A stretch of DNA of 38,891 nucleotides from assembly GCA_036556805.1 (NCBI GenBank), contig DATBIS010000041.1, forward strand, positions 1-38,891. The letters run 5' to 3'. This stretch comes from DATBIS01 sp036556805 (lineage in GTDB: Bacteria; Actinomycetota; UBA4738; HRBIN12). Each line of letters starts with the position of its first letter. Position 1 is the first letter of the stretch. The translations under genes were made by a program, and so were the position numbers. Below, piece after piece: positions 13,859-23,217 of this stretch. The notes under the pieces are model-generated. The model had not been told where the DNA came from, made no database searches, and saw only the letters and a list, made by a program, of their open reading frames with translations.

Positions 13859-15484
13859 TCAGGCGAGGTCGTGCTCGAAGGCGAAGGCCGTCGCGGCCGA
13901 CCGCGTCGACACGTGGAGCTTCGCGAAGATGTTCTGCAGGTGGCGGGCGACCGTGTGTTCGCTCAGCACGAGCTCCGCGGCGATCGCGCGGTTGGTTCGT
14001 CCGGCGGCCACCAGGCGCAGCACCTCCGCCTCGCGTTCGGTGAGACCACGTGGAAGCTCGCCGGGGCGTGCGAGGAGGTCCGCGGCCGCGTTCGCCTCCG
14101 GCTCGGCTCCCAGCCGCTCGAACGCGGAACGCGCGGCGCGGAGCTCTAGCGTTGCGTCGTCGGCGTCGCCGGCGGCGCGGAGGGCCGAGCCGAGCACCAG
14201 CCGCGCGCGGGCGACCTCGTACGGCATGCGGAGCTGCTGCCAGTGCGCACACGCGCTCCGAAGGACGTCGAGCGCTCCGACGGCGTCGCCCTCCCGCAGT
14301 CGCACGACGCCTCGCGCCATCGCCGCCGAAGCCCGGAGCGCGGGCGTCGCGTACTCGCCGGCGATCCCCTCGAGCTCGTCGGCGGCCGCGCGGGCCTCGT
14401 CGAGGAGGTCCGCGGCGGCGGACGCCTCGACCTGGGCCGCGAGCAGGCGCGCGCGACGCAGGCGGTGGCCGGTCTCCGATGCAACCGCCATACGCAGCGC
14501 GGTCGCCGCGCTCTCGGCCTTGCCCTGAGCGAGCCGCAGCAACGCAAGCCCCGGCTGGGGGTCCGCCCCGAGCTCGTGCGCCCTCGCAAAGGCTTCCTCC
14601 GCGGCCGCGAAGTTTCCGATGCGCCGGCGGATCTCACCGGTCTCGTAGAACGCCCTCGCGGCGGCCTCTGGATTGAACGCCTCCTCGGAGACGCGTTCCG
14701 CCTCGGCGGCGGCCTCCTGCCAATCGCCGAAGAGGCCGACGACCGTCGCGCGGTTGATGCGGCAAAGACCCGGGAACGGCGACTCGGGCGGCAGGGTCCG
14801 GTACCACGCCCTCGCCGTATCGCTCCACTCGCGTGCACGGCCGAGGTCGCCGACGTCGAGGCACGCGTCGAGGACGTTGCACCAGATCACGCCGGTGTAG
14901 AACTGATTCAGCTGCCCGGCGACGACGGACGTCATCGCCTCGTCGAGCAGCGCCATCCCGTCCGGCACCCTGCCCACCGCGAGGAGCGCGAGGCCCTGGC
15001 CGTGGATGCCGAGCGCGACGAGCTCCCGGTTCCCGAGCCGGCGACCGATGCCGGTGACCGCCTCACTGAGCTCGCGCGCTCCCTCGAGGTCGCCGGTGTG
15101 CTGACCCACCACCGCCTGGCAGAGCATCAGGAAGCCGAGCGGCACGCACTCGGGCTGCCCCTCGAGATGTCGCTGCGCCTGGCCGAGCCACCCCATCGCC
15201 ACCGAGGGCTCGCCGCGCTGGAAGTGCTCGAAGCTCATGCGAACGGCGACGCCGGCGGCCTCCTGCTCGTCACCGGCGGCGACGTACCCGGCGTAGGCGG
15301 CCTGCCGACGATCCACCGATTCGTCGTGCTTCGAGAGCCACCACGCGGCGTCGGCGAACGCATCGAGGTCCCGTGCGGTGAGCGTGGCGGGATCCAGGGC
15401 CCCGAGCTCCTCGTACGCCTCGACCCAGTCTTCGCGCTCGGCGGCCGCTCGTGCCCGCTCGATGTCGGCGATCCGCTCGGTCAC
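13859..15484 (-). CDS. LuxR-family transcriptional regulator with TPR-like region
   Basis: 541 residues. The C-terminal 65 residues form a LuxR/GerE helix-turn-helix (LTEREAEVLRLVAAG, then TNRAIAAELVLSEHTVARH and LQNIFAKLHVSTRSAA). Residues about 1-470 consist of Ala/Glu-rich helix pairs (for example AVAMRMSF-like, LAAGRV-like and FYETGEIRRRIGNFAAAEEAF) that look like TPR repeats. No Walker A ATPase or receiver domain is visible, so this is the shortened form of the MalT/LAL type, lacking the NTPase. The ligand and target are unknown. GTG 15484 is preceded by GGGAGG at 7 bases; a TAAGCT further up is a possible -10. It is divergent from the methyltransferase at 15569 and could regulate it or itself. 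Confidence 0.87.
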   Translation of the reverse strand: MTERIADIERARAAAEREDWVEAYEELGALDPATLTARDLDAFADAAWWLSKHDESVDRRQAAYAGYVAAGDEQEAAGVAVRMSFEHFQRGEPSVAMGWLGQAQRHLEGQPECVPLGFLMLCQAVVGQHTGDLEGARELSEAVTGIGRRLGNRELVALGIHGQGLALLAVGRVPDGMALLDEAMTSVVAGQLNQFYTGVIWCNVLDACLDVGDLGRAREWSDTARAWYRTLPPESPFPGLCRINRATVVGLFGDWQEAAAEAERVSEEAFNPEAAARAFYETGEIRRRIGNFAAAEEAFARAHELGADPQPGLALLRLAQGKAESAATALRMAVASETGHRLRRARLLAAQVEASAAADLLDEARAAADELEGIAGEYATPALRASAAMARGVVRLREGDAVGALDVLRSACAHWQQLRMPYEVARARLVLGSALRAAGDADDATLELRAARSAFERLGAEPEANAAADLLARPGELPRGLTEREAEVLRLVAAGRTNRAIAAELVLSEHTVARHLQNIFAKLHVSTRSAATAFAFEHDLA

Positions 15485-15568
15485 CCCAATCCTCCCGACC
15501 CGACCTGGGGCGACCCAGCTTAGCCGCGGCCGCTCGACACCAGCGATCGAAGCCGCGAGCATGCGTGC

Positions 15569-16330
15569 GTGGAGGAATCCGGCGAACGCTCGTACCGCGC
15601 GGACCTCGCGCTGATCCACCACCTCGGGTTCGGGTTCCACGCCGACGCCTGCGCACCGGGGATCCTGCGGCTGCTCGAGCCCGTGCGCGAGCGCGGCGGC
15701 CTGGTCGTCGAGCTCGGATGCGGCAGCGGGCTGCTCACGCGGTATCTCCTCGACGCGGGTCACCGGGTGCTCGCGACCGATGCGTCGCCGGCGATGCTTG
15801 CGCTCGCGCGAGACGTGGTGCCGGACGCCGCCGAGATCGCCGAGCTCGTGCTCCCCGACGACCCCATTCCGCCCGCCGACGCGATCGTGTCGATCGGGCA
15901 CGTGCTGAGCTACCTGCCCGACGAGGATTCGATCGATCGCGCGCTCGTGGCGGCTGCGGTCGCCCTCCGCCCCGGCGGCGTGTTCGCGATCGACCTGTGC
16001 GACCTGGAGTGGGGCGAGGCGCGACGCGGCGCTCCCGGGTTCGGGCGGGCCGAGGACGACTGGGCGATCGTCACGGAGTACTCGATCCCCTCGCCCGATC
16101 GGTTCGTCCGGCAGATGGCGACGTTCGTTCGGAACGCGGACGGGTCCTGGCGGCGGGACGACGAGCGCCACGACAACGTGCTGATCGACACCGCGCGCGT
16201 GCCGTCGCTGCTCGCCGAGCACGGTGTGCGTGCGACTCTCGGGACCGCGTTCGGCACCGAGCGGCTCCCGATCGGGCTGCGCACGATCGTCGGGAGCAAG
16301 GAGCGGGTAACGGCCGTCTCGGGGTGGTAG
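15569..16330 (+). CDS. Class I SAM-dependent methyltransferase
   Basis: 253 residues. Motif I is VVELGCGSGLL (46-56), followed by HRVLATDASPAMLALAR with the SAM-ribose acidic residue, then ADAIVSIGHVLSYLPDE and ALRPGGVFAIDLCDLEWG. The C-terminus (RMATFVRN-like and NVLIDTARVPSLLAEHGVRA) matches the Methyltransf_25 group with a small beta insertion. The substrate is unknown. It is not closely related to the methyltransferase at 11893. The start is GTG 15569, the only in-frame start before the conserved region; a GAGCAT hexamer 6 bases before it is a weak leaderless -10 candidate. The gene is divergent from the LuxR-type regulator, 84 bases away. Confidence 0.9.
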   Translation: MEESGERSYRADLALIHHLGFGFHADACAPGILRLLEPVRERGGLVVELGCGSGLLTRYLLDAGHRVLATDASPAMLALARDVVPDAAEIAELVLPDDPIPPADAIVSIGHVLSYLPDEDSIDRALVAAAVALRPGGVFAIDLCDLEWGEARRGAPGFGRAEDDWAIVTEYSIPSPDRFVRQMATFVRNADGSWRRDDERHDNVLIDTARVPSLLAEHGVRATLGTAFGTERLPIGLRTIVGSKERVTAVSGW

Positions 16331-16408
16331 CACCCATCCGGGCGTGAGGCCCACGCGCGACACGAGTCGGGTCGGCCACCTTGGACGCGCCGAGCCCCGG
16401 ATGCCACG

Positions 16409-18535
16409 ATGGCCGGGATGGCGATCGAGGAACGACGTGCCGCGGGGTCCGGCCGGCATCGCGTCCTCGCGCGCGCGCTTCTCGGTTCCGTCCTGCTGCT
16501 CGTACTCGCGAGCGTCGTCATCGATGTCCTCCCGGTGCACGGCCGGACGATCGTCCCCAGCGCCTCGGACTATGCGTTCGGCGCCACGTTCCTCGTGTTT
16601 CCGATCGTCGGGTACGTGTTGGCGATGCGGCGCCCCGAGAACGCAATCGGCTGGCTGCTCCTCGGCGGCATCGGGATGGCCCTCGGCGTGGACGCGTTTC
16701 TCGGCTCATTCGCCGCGCACGCACTTCGCAGCGGGGATCGCCATCTGGGCGCCGTGTTCCTCGCGCTCGACGGCGGGCTGTGGGTCCCGATCGTCGTGCT
16801 CCCCATCACATACCTGATCCTGCTGTTCCCGGACGGCCATCTGCCCTCGCCGCGGTGGCGCCCGTTCGCGCGCGTGCTCGCGATCGCGATGACGCTCGTG
16901 TTCCTCTCGATCACGTTCGGCCCCGGCAGGCTCGAGAACACGATCGTCCCGAACCTCCAGAACCCGATCGGCATCGGGGCGCTCGAGGCCGTCGTGTCGG
17001 TGGTGTTCGGGTTGCTTGCGCTGTTCCCGGTCGCGATCGTCGCGTCGTTCGTGAGCCTCGTTGGGCGGTACCGGCGCTCGACGGGCATCGAGCACCTGCA
17101 GCTTCGCTGGCTCGTCACCGCGGCGGGAGCGGTGGTGGTCATCTACAGCATCGTGCTTCCCATCGGGCTCGTGTTCGGCTGGGGCGATGTCCGAACGCCG
17201 GCATGGCTCGACGTCCTGCAGACCGTGACGACGACGTCCTTCGCGCTGATCCCCATCGCGATCGGCGTGTCCGTGTTGCGATATCGCTTGTTCGAGATCG
17301 ACGTCGTCATCAACCGGGCCGTGCTCTTCGGCGCGCTCGCGCTCTTCATCACGCTCGTCTACGTCGGCATCGTCGTGGGCGTGGGCGCCCTCGCGGGCAG
17401 CCGGGCCAACCCGGTCCTCTCGGCGGCCGCGGCGGCCGTGGTGGCGCTCGCCTTCCAGCCGGTGCGGCGCCGCGCTCAGCGGTTTGCCGACCGGCTCGTG
17501 TACGGGAAGCGCGCGACCCCGTACGAGGTTCTGTCCGAGTTCTCGACGCGCCTCGGGTTCGCGTACGCGGCCGACGAGCTCTTGCCGAGGATGGCGCGGG
17601 CGATCGCCGACGGCACGGGCGCCGCTCGCGGCGACGTGTGGGTGAGGATTGGCGAGACGCTCCGCCCCGAGGCCTCGTGGCCCCCGGACGCCGAGCCGTC
17701 CTCGCCCGTTCCGCTCGACGAGAACGCCGAGGGCGCCGTGACGGCGACCTCGATGCTCGAGCCGGTGCGGCACCAGGGTGAGCTCCTCGGGGCGCTCTCG
17801 ATCACGAAGCGCGCGGGCGAGTCGATCACGCCCACGGAAGAGAAGCTCGTGCGCGACCTCGCCGCGCAGGCCGGCCTCGTGATGCGCAACGCGCTGCTCA
17901 TCGAGGAGCTCCGAGCCTCACGCCAGCGACTGGTCGCGGCCCAGGACGAGGAGCGCCGGCGCCTGGAGCGCAACATCCACGACGGCGCGCAGCAGCAGCT
18001 CGTGGCGCTCACCGTGAAGGCGCGACTCGCTCAGTCGCTCGCGCAACGGGAGCCGGACCGCACCCAGGAGATCCTCGGCGAGCTGCAGGCCGACGCGAAC
18101 GACGCGCTGGAGAACCTGCGCGACCTCGCGCGGGGCATCTACCCTCCGCTGCTCGCCGACAAGGGGTTGGCGGCCGCCCTCCAGGCGCAGACGCGCAAGG
18201 TGCCGGTCCCGACCGTCGTGGAGGCCGACGGCATCGGTCGGTTCTCCCAGGATCTCGAGGCCACCATCTACTTCTGCGCGCTCGAGGCCCTGCAGAACGT
18301 CGCGAAGTACGCGAACGCGACGCGAGCGACCGTGCGACTCACGAACGGCCGCGGCGAGCTGCGGTTCGAGATCGTCGACGACGGCGTCGGCTTCGACCCG
18401 GCGGCGGCGCGGTCCGGGAGCGGCCTGCAGGGCATCGAGGACCGGCTGTCGGCGCTGGGAGGACGGCTCGAGGTGACGAGCGCGCGCGGGCGCGGCACGA
18501 CGGTCCTGGGGTCGGGACCCGTCCGCGATCGCTAG
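16409..18535 (+). CDS. Membrane sensor histidine kinase (HisKA_3 type)
   Basis: 708 residues. About nine TM segments fill residues 20-360; these include PEN-x-IGWLL (70-80) and RLFEIDVVINRAVLFG, features of a group of actinobacterial 7-9 TM kinases. A GAF-like domain follows (about 375-490). The HisKA_3 domain has RRLERNIHDGAQQQL with His524 as phospho-acceptor, and the HATPase domain has ALQNVAKYANAT, VDDGVGFD and GSGLQGIEDR. It should phosphorylate a NarL/LuxR-type response regulator, but none is adjacent. The C-terminal 190 residues are closely related to the truncated kinase at 2-601. A second ATG at 16418 is possible. The stop TAG interlocks with the stop of the convergent HD-GYP gene (CTAG, 18532-18535). 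Confidence 0.93.
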   Translation: MAGMAIEERRAAGSGRHRVLARALLGSVLLLVLASVVIDVLPVHGRTIVPSASDYAFGATFLVFPIVGYVLAMRRPENAIGWLLLGGIGMALGVDAFLGSFAAHALRSGDRHLGAVFLALDGGLWVPIVVLPITYLILLFPDGHLPSPRWRPFARVLAIAMTLVFLSITFGPGRLENTIVPNLQNPIGIGALEAVVSVVFGLLALFPVAIVASFVSLVGRYRRSTGIEHLQLRWLVTAAGAVVVIYSIVLPIGLVFGWGDVRTPAWLDVLQTVTTTSFALIPIAIGVSVLRYRLFEIDVVINRAVLFGALALFITLVYVGIVVGVGALAGSRANPVLSAAAAAVVALAFQPVRRRAQRFADRLVYGKRATPYEVLSEFSTRLGFAYAADELLPRMARAIADGTGAARGDVWVRIGETLRPEASWPPDAEPSSPVPLDENAEGAVTATSMLEPVRHQGELLGALSITKRAGESITPTEEKLVRDLAAQAGLVMRNALLIEELRASRQRLVAAQDEERRRLERNIHDGAQQQLVALTVKARLAQSLAQREPDRTQEILGELQADANDALENLRDLARGIYPPLLADKGLAAALQAQTRKVPVPTVVEADGIGRFSQDLEATIYFCALEALQNVAKYANATRATVRLTNGRGELRFEIVDDGVGFDPAAARSGSGLQGIEDRLSALGGRLEVTSARGRGTTVLGSGPVRDR

Positions 18536-19992
18536 TGCGCGTGCACGTACCCGGGCGGCGGCGTCTCGCCGGGGGCGGGCTCGTGCACGAGCCCGGGTCC
18601 CGCCTCCGGACGGCGGCTCGCGCTCTCGAGGTCGCCGGAGGCCATGAGCGAGAGCATGTCGATGTCGAGCTCCCGCGCATCGATCGTTCGCCGGACGGTC
18701 CATCGGAGCTCGCCGTCGGAGGTGCGGTTGCCCAGTTCTCGCTCCTCCGGTTCGCACGGACCTCCCGTGCCGTCCAGGATCATCCTGAGCGTCGGGCGCG
18801 TGAGCTCTCGGTCGTCGTTGCGTACGACGACCCCCACCTCGCCGCTTGAGAGCTCGACGAGGGTCCCGATGGGGTACAGGCCCATCATCCGGACGAACGC
18901 TCGCACGACGCGGGGGTCGAAGCCCGTGCCGGCCCCCGCCTGGAGCATCGCGAGCGCCTGCCGGCGCTCCTCGGCCTGGCGGTACGGGCGGGCGCTCGTG
19001 ACCGCGTCGAAGCAGTCGGCGACCGCCACGATGCGGGACAGCAACGTCGGCTGGCGGTTCCCGCGCAACGTGGGATAGCCCGTGGCGTCGTAGGCGGCGT
19101 GGTGCTCCAACACCACCGTTGCCGCGGGGTGAAAGAGGTCACGGCTCGTCATCAGGATGAGGCCGGTCCCGTCGACCGGATGGTGCTGCACGAGGCGCCA
19201 CTGCTCCTCGTCCAGGGGACCCGCGTACTGGAGGATCTCGGCCGGAACCTTCACCTTCCCCACGTCGTGCAGGAGCGCGCCGATCCCGAGGTTGATGACC
19301 TGATCGTGGTCAAGCCCGATCGCCTGGCCGAGCGCGAGCGACAGCACGCACACGTTGATCATGTGGTGGTACGTGTACTCGTCATGAGACTTCACGGTCG
19401 TGAGCAAGAGGGCCTGCGCGGGGTCTGCGCGGATCTGGTCCGAGAACCGCTCGGCGATCTCCCGGGTCTCGCGCATGTTGCCGGGCTGGCCGGCGAGCAG
19501 ACGTGAGGCGGTCTCCCGGAGGAATTCCAGCCCCATGGCGTAGCTGCTCAGCAGGTCGCCCATGCCGAACTCCCCGTCGCCCGCCGTCGGTCCCCCCGCC
19601 GCGTTGATCGCGAGCGGCTCGAGCTCCTCCGCGGCGGGGGTCTCGCCGCAGAGGGCCCGCACGAGCGCGTCGAGCTCGGGCTCGCCCACGGTCTCACGGA
19701 GCTCCAGCGATTGGATCCCCGCTCGCCCGAAGGTGTCGGTGAGGCGAAGCAAGGTGAGCGACTCCCACGCGAGGAGCGTTCGACCCAGGTAGAAGCGCTG
19801 GCGCGACATGATCAAGACCGGCGGGCCCGGGCTCGCGCCGCGGAGCCGCTCGGCCTCGGCGGCGAGAGCGGTCACGCCCTCCCGGCGGGCGGTATGACCC
19901 GACGGATACAGCCCGTACGTCTGCGTGGCGGTCGAGAGGACGCGCAGGAACGCTCCGGCCCGGTCGATCCCGGTGATCGTGGCCGATCTCAC
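18532..19992 (-). CDS. HD-GYP domain protein with N-terminal YLYP domain
   Basis: 486 residues in two parts. Residues about 10-120 are a small alpha/beta domain with YGLYP (26-30) and RFYLGRTLLAWESLTLLRL. Residues about 195-385 are an HD-GYP domain: HHMINVCVLSLALG, HD at 242-243 (LLHDVGKVKVP), HHPVDG (270-275), LEHHAAYDATGYP with GYP at 305-307, and DCFDAVTSARPY. HD-GYP proteins usually hydrolyse cyclic di-GMP (or related cyclic dinucleotides) using a bound di-iron centre. The C-terminus (about 385-486) contains a beta-rich PIGTLVELSSGEVGVVV stretch. The GTG start overlaps the stop of the HEAT gene in a GTGA (19989-19992), so they are coupled. The N-terminal domain is related to that of the HEAT protein, described there. 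Confidence 0.9.
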   Translation of the reverse strand: MRSATITGIDRAGAFLRVLSTATQTYGLYPSGHTARREGVTALAAEAERLRGASPGPPVLIMSRQRFYLGRTLLAWESLTLLRLTDTFGRAGIQSLELRETVGEPELDALVRALCGETPAAEELEPLAINAAGGPTAGDGEFGMGDLLSSYAMGLEFLRETASRLLAGQPGNMRETREIAERFSDQIRADPAQALLLTTVKSHDEYTYHHMINVCVLSLALGQAIGLDHDQVINLGIGALLHDVGKVKVPAEILQYAGPLDEEQWRLVQHHPVDGTGLILMTSRDLFHPAATVVLEHHAAYDATGYPTLRGNRQPTLLSRIVAVADCFDAVTSARPYRQAEERRQALAMLQAGAGTGFDPRVVRAFVRMMGLYPIGTLVELSSGEVGVVVRNDDRELTRPTLRMILDGTGGPCEPEERELGNRTSDGELRWTVRRTIDARELDIDMLSLMASGDLESASRRPEAGPGLVHEPAPGETPPPGYVHAH

Positions 19993-21965
19993 CGCGCACC
20001 CGTTCCTCGTCCGCGCAGCAACCCTCGCGCGTATCTGCGCAGGGATCTCGGAAGGCGAGGTCGAGATCGTGTCGTGAAGCCTGCGAGCGCGCTCCCGGCC
20101 TCGGGAGACGGGTGGCGCGCGAGCGCTTCCAGCGCGCGTCGACGGCTCTCCACGTCGCTGGATCCCGACACGATGCCCGCCAACGCACTCGCCGCTTCGG
20201 GCGTCACGAGGCCGCCCAACGCCTCGATCGCCATGAGCCGGACCGCGGGGTCGGGGCCGGAGGCCAAGGAGCCCAGGTGCGGCAGGGCCGCCTCCCCGCC
20301 CGCCACGAGGCCGAAGACCGCCTCCCGCCGCACGGCCTCGGCCGCGTGCCTGGCGGCCTCCACAAGGAGATCCAACGACCGCGGATGGCGCGAATGTCGC
20401 AGCACGTTCACCGCGTTGCGCACGACGTACCACCTGGGGTCGTGCAGGCGCCGCACGATGGGACCCGCCCGACCGGGCGCGAGCTGGCGCAGGAGCCCAA
20501 GCAACACGGCCCTTCGGCCCCGGTCCTGCTCCTCGGCGAGCTCCTCGAAGAGCACGTCCACGCCGCTCTCTCCGAACGGCGCCAGCAGCAGGAAGTTCGG
20601 CGTTGCCTCCTCTCCCCCGCCGGCCGAGACGAGCTCGGCGACCGCCGCTCGGTCGAGCACGATGGGCGTGTAGCGCTCCAGGAACGAGGGGCCGTCCATC
20701 GGCGTGCGGATCCCCTCCACCACGGACACGAGCTCCAGGACGCGCAGGTGGTCTCGGCCCAGGAGTGCCTCGCGCGTGGCGCCGGCCCACACCTCGGCCA
20801 CCGACTCGTAGAGGCCCGGCTCCGCCTCCAGGAAGAAGTAGTCCTGCAAGGTCGCGAGCCCGAGCGCGGTGACCTGCTGCGTACCGGCAACCGACAGCTC
20901 GTGGAGGTCCCGAAGGTCCCCCGGCTCGGAGTCGAGCAGATGGCGCGCGAGCGCCTCGGTCACGGAGGAGCCGTCGCCGAACCCCTCGGTGGGACTTCCG
21001 ATCTGCTCGAGGCCGGACAGGATCGTCGCGCCGTCCTCGAATCCCGCCTGCAGCGCCATCGTGAAGTCGACGATGTCGTGCAGGCGCACGCCGGTCTCCG
21101 CGAGGCGCCGTGCGATCTCGACCGGCTGCTCGCCGTCGGCTCCGAGGTCGACGATGGCCCGGCTGAGCTCGGCGTTGCTGAGCGAGCCGATGAGCCGCTC
21201 GGCGAGCAGATCGTCCGCCGCCTGCTGGACGAGCTTGCCGATGACGGCACGCCGCAGCTCGGCGGGTACCCCCACCAGCGCGTTGCACAGCTTCGCGTAG
21301 ACGTCCGGATCGGACGGGGTCGCATCGACCGTGTGCGAGACCGATTCCTGCAGCCGCCACAGGACGAGCTCGGCCTGCTCCTCGATCGACCCCGAGAGGT
21401 TCTCCGTCAGGAACGCGGTAGCTGCGCTCATCGCGTTCCCGTCGTCCTCGGTTCCCTCGTGCGCCCCGCCACCGGGTCTCGCCGCCGGCCCGAGCCTCGT
21501 CGGCACGACGGACGTGACGTCCGAGAGGAGCGATTCCAGGCCGTCGCTCGGGTCGATCGCCTCGACCGGCGTCGTGAGCGCGGCGAACAACGTCTGAAGA
21601 TCCTCGGGCGAGGGCGGGCTCGTCAGACGGAGCCGCTCGGCGCGTCGCTCGAAGCACACGCGGGCGAGCCGCAGCGTCGACGCGTCCGAGGGAAGGTGGA
21701 ACCCCTTGGCCGAGAACCCATCCGGGCTGATCTCGACGTCGACCGGTCCGTCGGACAGCGCCAGCTCTGCCGCCTGCCGGATCATCTCCGCGGCGGCCAC
21801 GAACCCGGCCTGCTCGGGACTCTCCGGATAGAGCCGATAGGTGGCAAGGCCGAACCAGAGCTGCCTGAGGTAGCCCGCGACCGCCCGCCCACGCTCGATC
21901 GGTTTCTCGATGGCCTGCCGCCTTCCGAAGGTCCCGTGATGACTATCGGCGTGGCTCGCGCTCAC
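19989..21965 (-). CDS. HEAT-repeat protein with N-terminal YLYP domain
   Basis: 658 residues, no signal peptide or TM segment. Residues about 30-140 form a domain with YRLYP (43-47), VDVEISPDGFSAKGFHLP, LRLARVCFERRAERLRL and EDLQTLFAALTTP, which aligns by pattern with residues 10-120 of the HD-GYP protein encoded next. The middle (about 180-440) is helical with acidic linkers. The C-terminus (about 480-645) has HEAT-like repeats such as LHDPRWYVVRNAVNVLRHS, RHAAEAVRREAVFGLV and GPDPAVRLMAIEALGGL. HEAT solenoids bind proteins, so this could tether or gate the HD-GYP enzyme. GTG 21965 is preceded by GAGG at 7 bases and lies 30 bases after the kinase gene, indicating one operon. I do not know a characterised homologue. 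Confidence 0.8.
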   Translation of the reverse strand: MSASHADSHHGTFGRRQAIEKPIERGRAVAGYLRQLWFGLATYRLYPESPEQAGFVAAAEMIRQAAELALSDGPVDVEISPDGFSAKGFHLPSDASTLRLARVCFERRAERLRLTSPPSPEDLQTLFAALTTPVEAIDPSDGLESLLSDVTSVVPTRLGPAARPGGGAHEGTEDDGNAMSAATAFLTENLSGSIEEQAELVLWRLQESVSHTVDATPSDPDVYAKLCNALVGVPAELRRAVIGKLVQQAADDLLAERLIGSLSNAELSRAIVDLGADGEQPVEIARRLAETGVRLHDIVDFTMALQAGFEDGATILSGLEQIGSPTEGFGDGSSVTEALARHLLDSEPGDLRDLHELSVAGTQQVTALGLATLQDYFFLEAEPGLYESVAEVWAGATREALLGRDHLRVLELVSVVEGIRTPMDGPSFLERYTPIVLDRAAVAELVSAGGGEEATPNFLLLAPFGESGVDVLFEELAEEQDRGRRAVLLGLLRQLAPGRAGPIVRRLHDPRWYVVRNAVNVLRHSRHPRSLDLLVEAARHAAEAVRREAVFGLVAGGEAALPHLGSLASGPDPAVRLMAIEALGGLVTPEAASALAGIVSGSSDVESRRRALEALARHPSPEAGSALAGFTTRSRPRLPRSLRRYARGLLRGRGTGAR

Positions 21966-21995
21966 ATGAAACCTCGGCCGGAGGAGGCCTCTTCG

Positions 21996-23132
21996 CTACA
22001 CGGCGCGCAAGCGAACGTCTCCGCGCGAGGACTGGCCGTCCTTCGCCTCGACCCTGCCGGGCAGGATGATGACGAAGCGAGCGCCGCCGCCGGGAGCGTC
22101 CTCGACCTTCGCGGTGCCGCCGTGCAGCTCGGCGAATCGCTTCACGAGCGAGAGCCCGATGCCGACACCCTTGCCCGAAGCGCCCGGCCCCTGGCGGAAC
22201 GGGTCGAAGAGCGACTCCTTCAGCTCGTCGGGGATTCCCGGCCCCTCGTCCTCGACCGTGAGCACCACGCTGTCGCTCCGCGCGCGCACGTTGATGTGTA
22301 CCGGGGTGCCGATCGGGGTGTGCCGCGCCGCGTTCACGAGCAGGTTCTCGATGATCCGCTCCACCATCGAGCCGTCCACCTCGATCTTCACCGCATCGGC
22401 CTCCACGCGGACGGGGTGGGGGCCGAGCTGCTCGCACTCGCGCATCACGCGCTTCGCGAGATCCCCGACGTCGATGAACGACCGCTCCGGCGTCAGGTCC
22501 TCGCGATCGATGCGGTCGAGGTCGAGGAGGTCGTTCACGAGCCTGTCCATCTTGCGGCCCGACACGTCGATCGCCTCGTAGAGGCCCGCCATCTGTTCGC
22601 TCGAGAGCTGCAGCTGATGGCTGCGCCGGAGCGACCCGATCGACCCGAGCACGGCCGCGAGCGGGCCCTTCAGGTCGTGCGACACGGCGTGCAGCAGCGT
22701 GTTCTTCATCTCGTTCAGGTCCCGCAATCGGTCGGCGATGCGGCGCTCCTCCTCCGCGCGCTGGGTCTCCCTGTCGATGGACTCGCGAAACGTCGCGAGC
22801 AGCATCGCGAGGATCATCAGCAGCACGAAGCGGACGCCCGCGTTCCAGTAGGGCACGAGCCCCGGGTTCGGCATGCCCGCTTCGAGCTCGGCCGCGAGCC
22901 CGGCTCCCCCAGCGGCGAGCGCCATGAACCCTCCCCAGCGGCGGCCGAGGTTCCACGTCACGAGGCCGACGGGAGCGAGGTAGAACAGCGCGAGCGAGAT
23001 GCGGAACGACACCGCGTAGTCGAGCGCCGCCACCAGCAGCACGAAGCCGATCCCGACGAGGAACACGAGGATCTTCGGGCGGCCGTCGAAGAACCGTTGC
23101 GTGCGAAGCAGCAGGTGCCGGTTCTTGCGCAT
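21996..23132 (-). CDS. Membrane HisKA/HATPase sensor histidine kinase
   Basis: 378 residues. The N-terminus has about four TM segments (21-38, 45-61, 67-83, 98-114), including SLALFYLAPVGLVTWNLGRR, then a short linker helix. HisKA has HAVSHDLKGPL with phospho-acceptor His152, and HATPase motifs IIENLLVNAARHTP, VEDEGPGIPDE, LFDPFRQGPG and GKGVGIGLSLVKR follow. It would phosphorylate a receiver domain, but no response regulator is present; the next genes encode the HEAT and HD-GYP proteins, so it may control them through an unlinked regulator. Start ATG 23132 is chosen over upstream GTGs that lie antisense to nothing but lack an SD. The TM part is related to the kinase-less protein at 7008-7607. 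Confidence 0.9.
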   Translation of the reverse strand: MRKNRHLLLRTQRFFDGRPKILVFLVGIGFVLLVAALDYAVSFRISLALFYLAPVGLVTWNLGRRWGGFMALAAGGAGLAAELEAGMPNPGLVPYWNAGVRFVLLMILAMLLATFRESIDRETQRAEEERRIADRLRDLNEMKNTLLHAVSHDLKGPLAAVLGSIGSLRRSHQLQLSSEQMAGLYEAIDVSGRKMDRLVNDLLDLDRIDREDLTPERSFIDVGDLAKRVMRECEQLGPHPVRVEADAVKIEVDGSMVERIIENLLVNAARHTPIGTPVHINVRARSDSVVLTVEDEGPGIPDELKESLFDPFRQGPGASGKGVGIGLSLVKRFAELHGGTAKVEDAPGGGARFVIILPGRVEAKDGQSSRGDVRLRAV

Positions 23133-23217
23133 GCCCGAGCCCCGTGGGGCGATCGCGTCCACGACGTAAGCGTCGGCCCCAGACACCCCGGTCTTGAGCA
23201 GCGGGTTCGGCCGGGAG

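Noticed and set aside
13859..16540. Extension of the LuxR-type protein to nearly 900 residues
   Set aside because: The upstream part is antisense to the methyltransferase gene; GTG 15484 with a good SD gives a complete protein.
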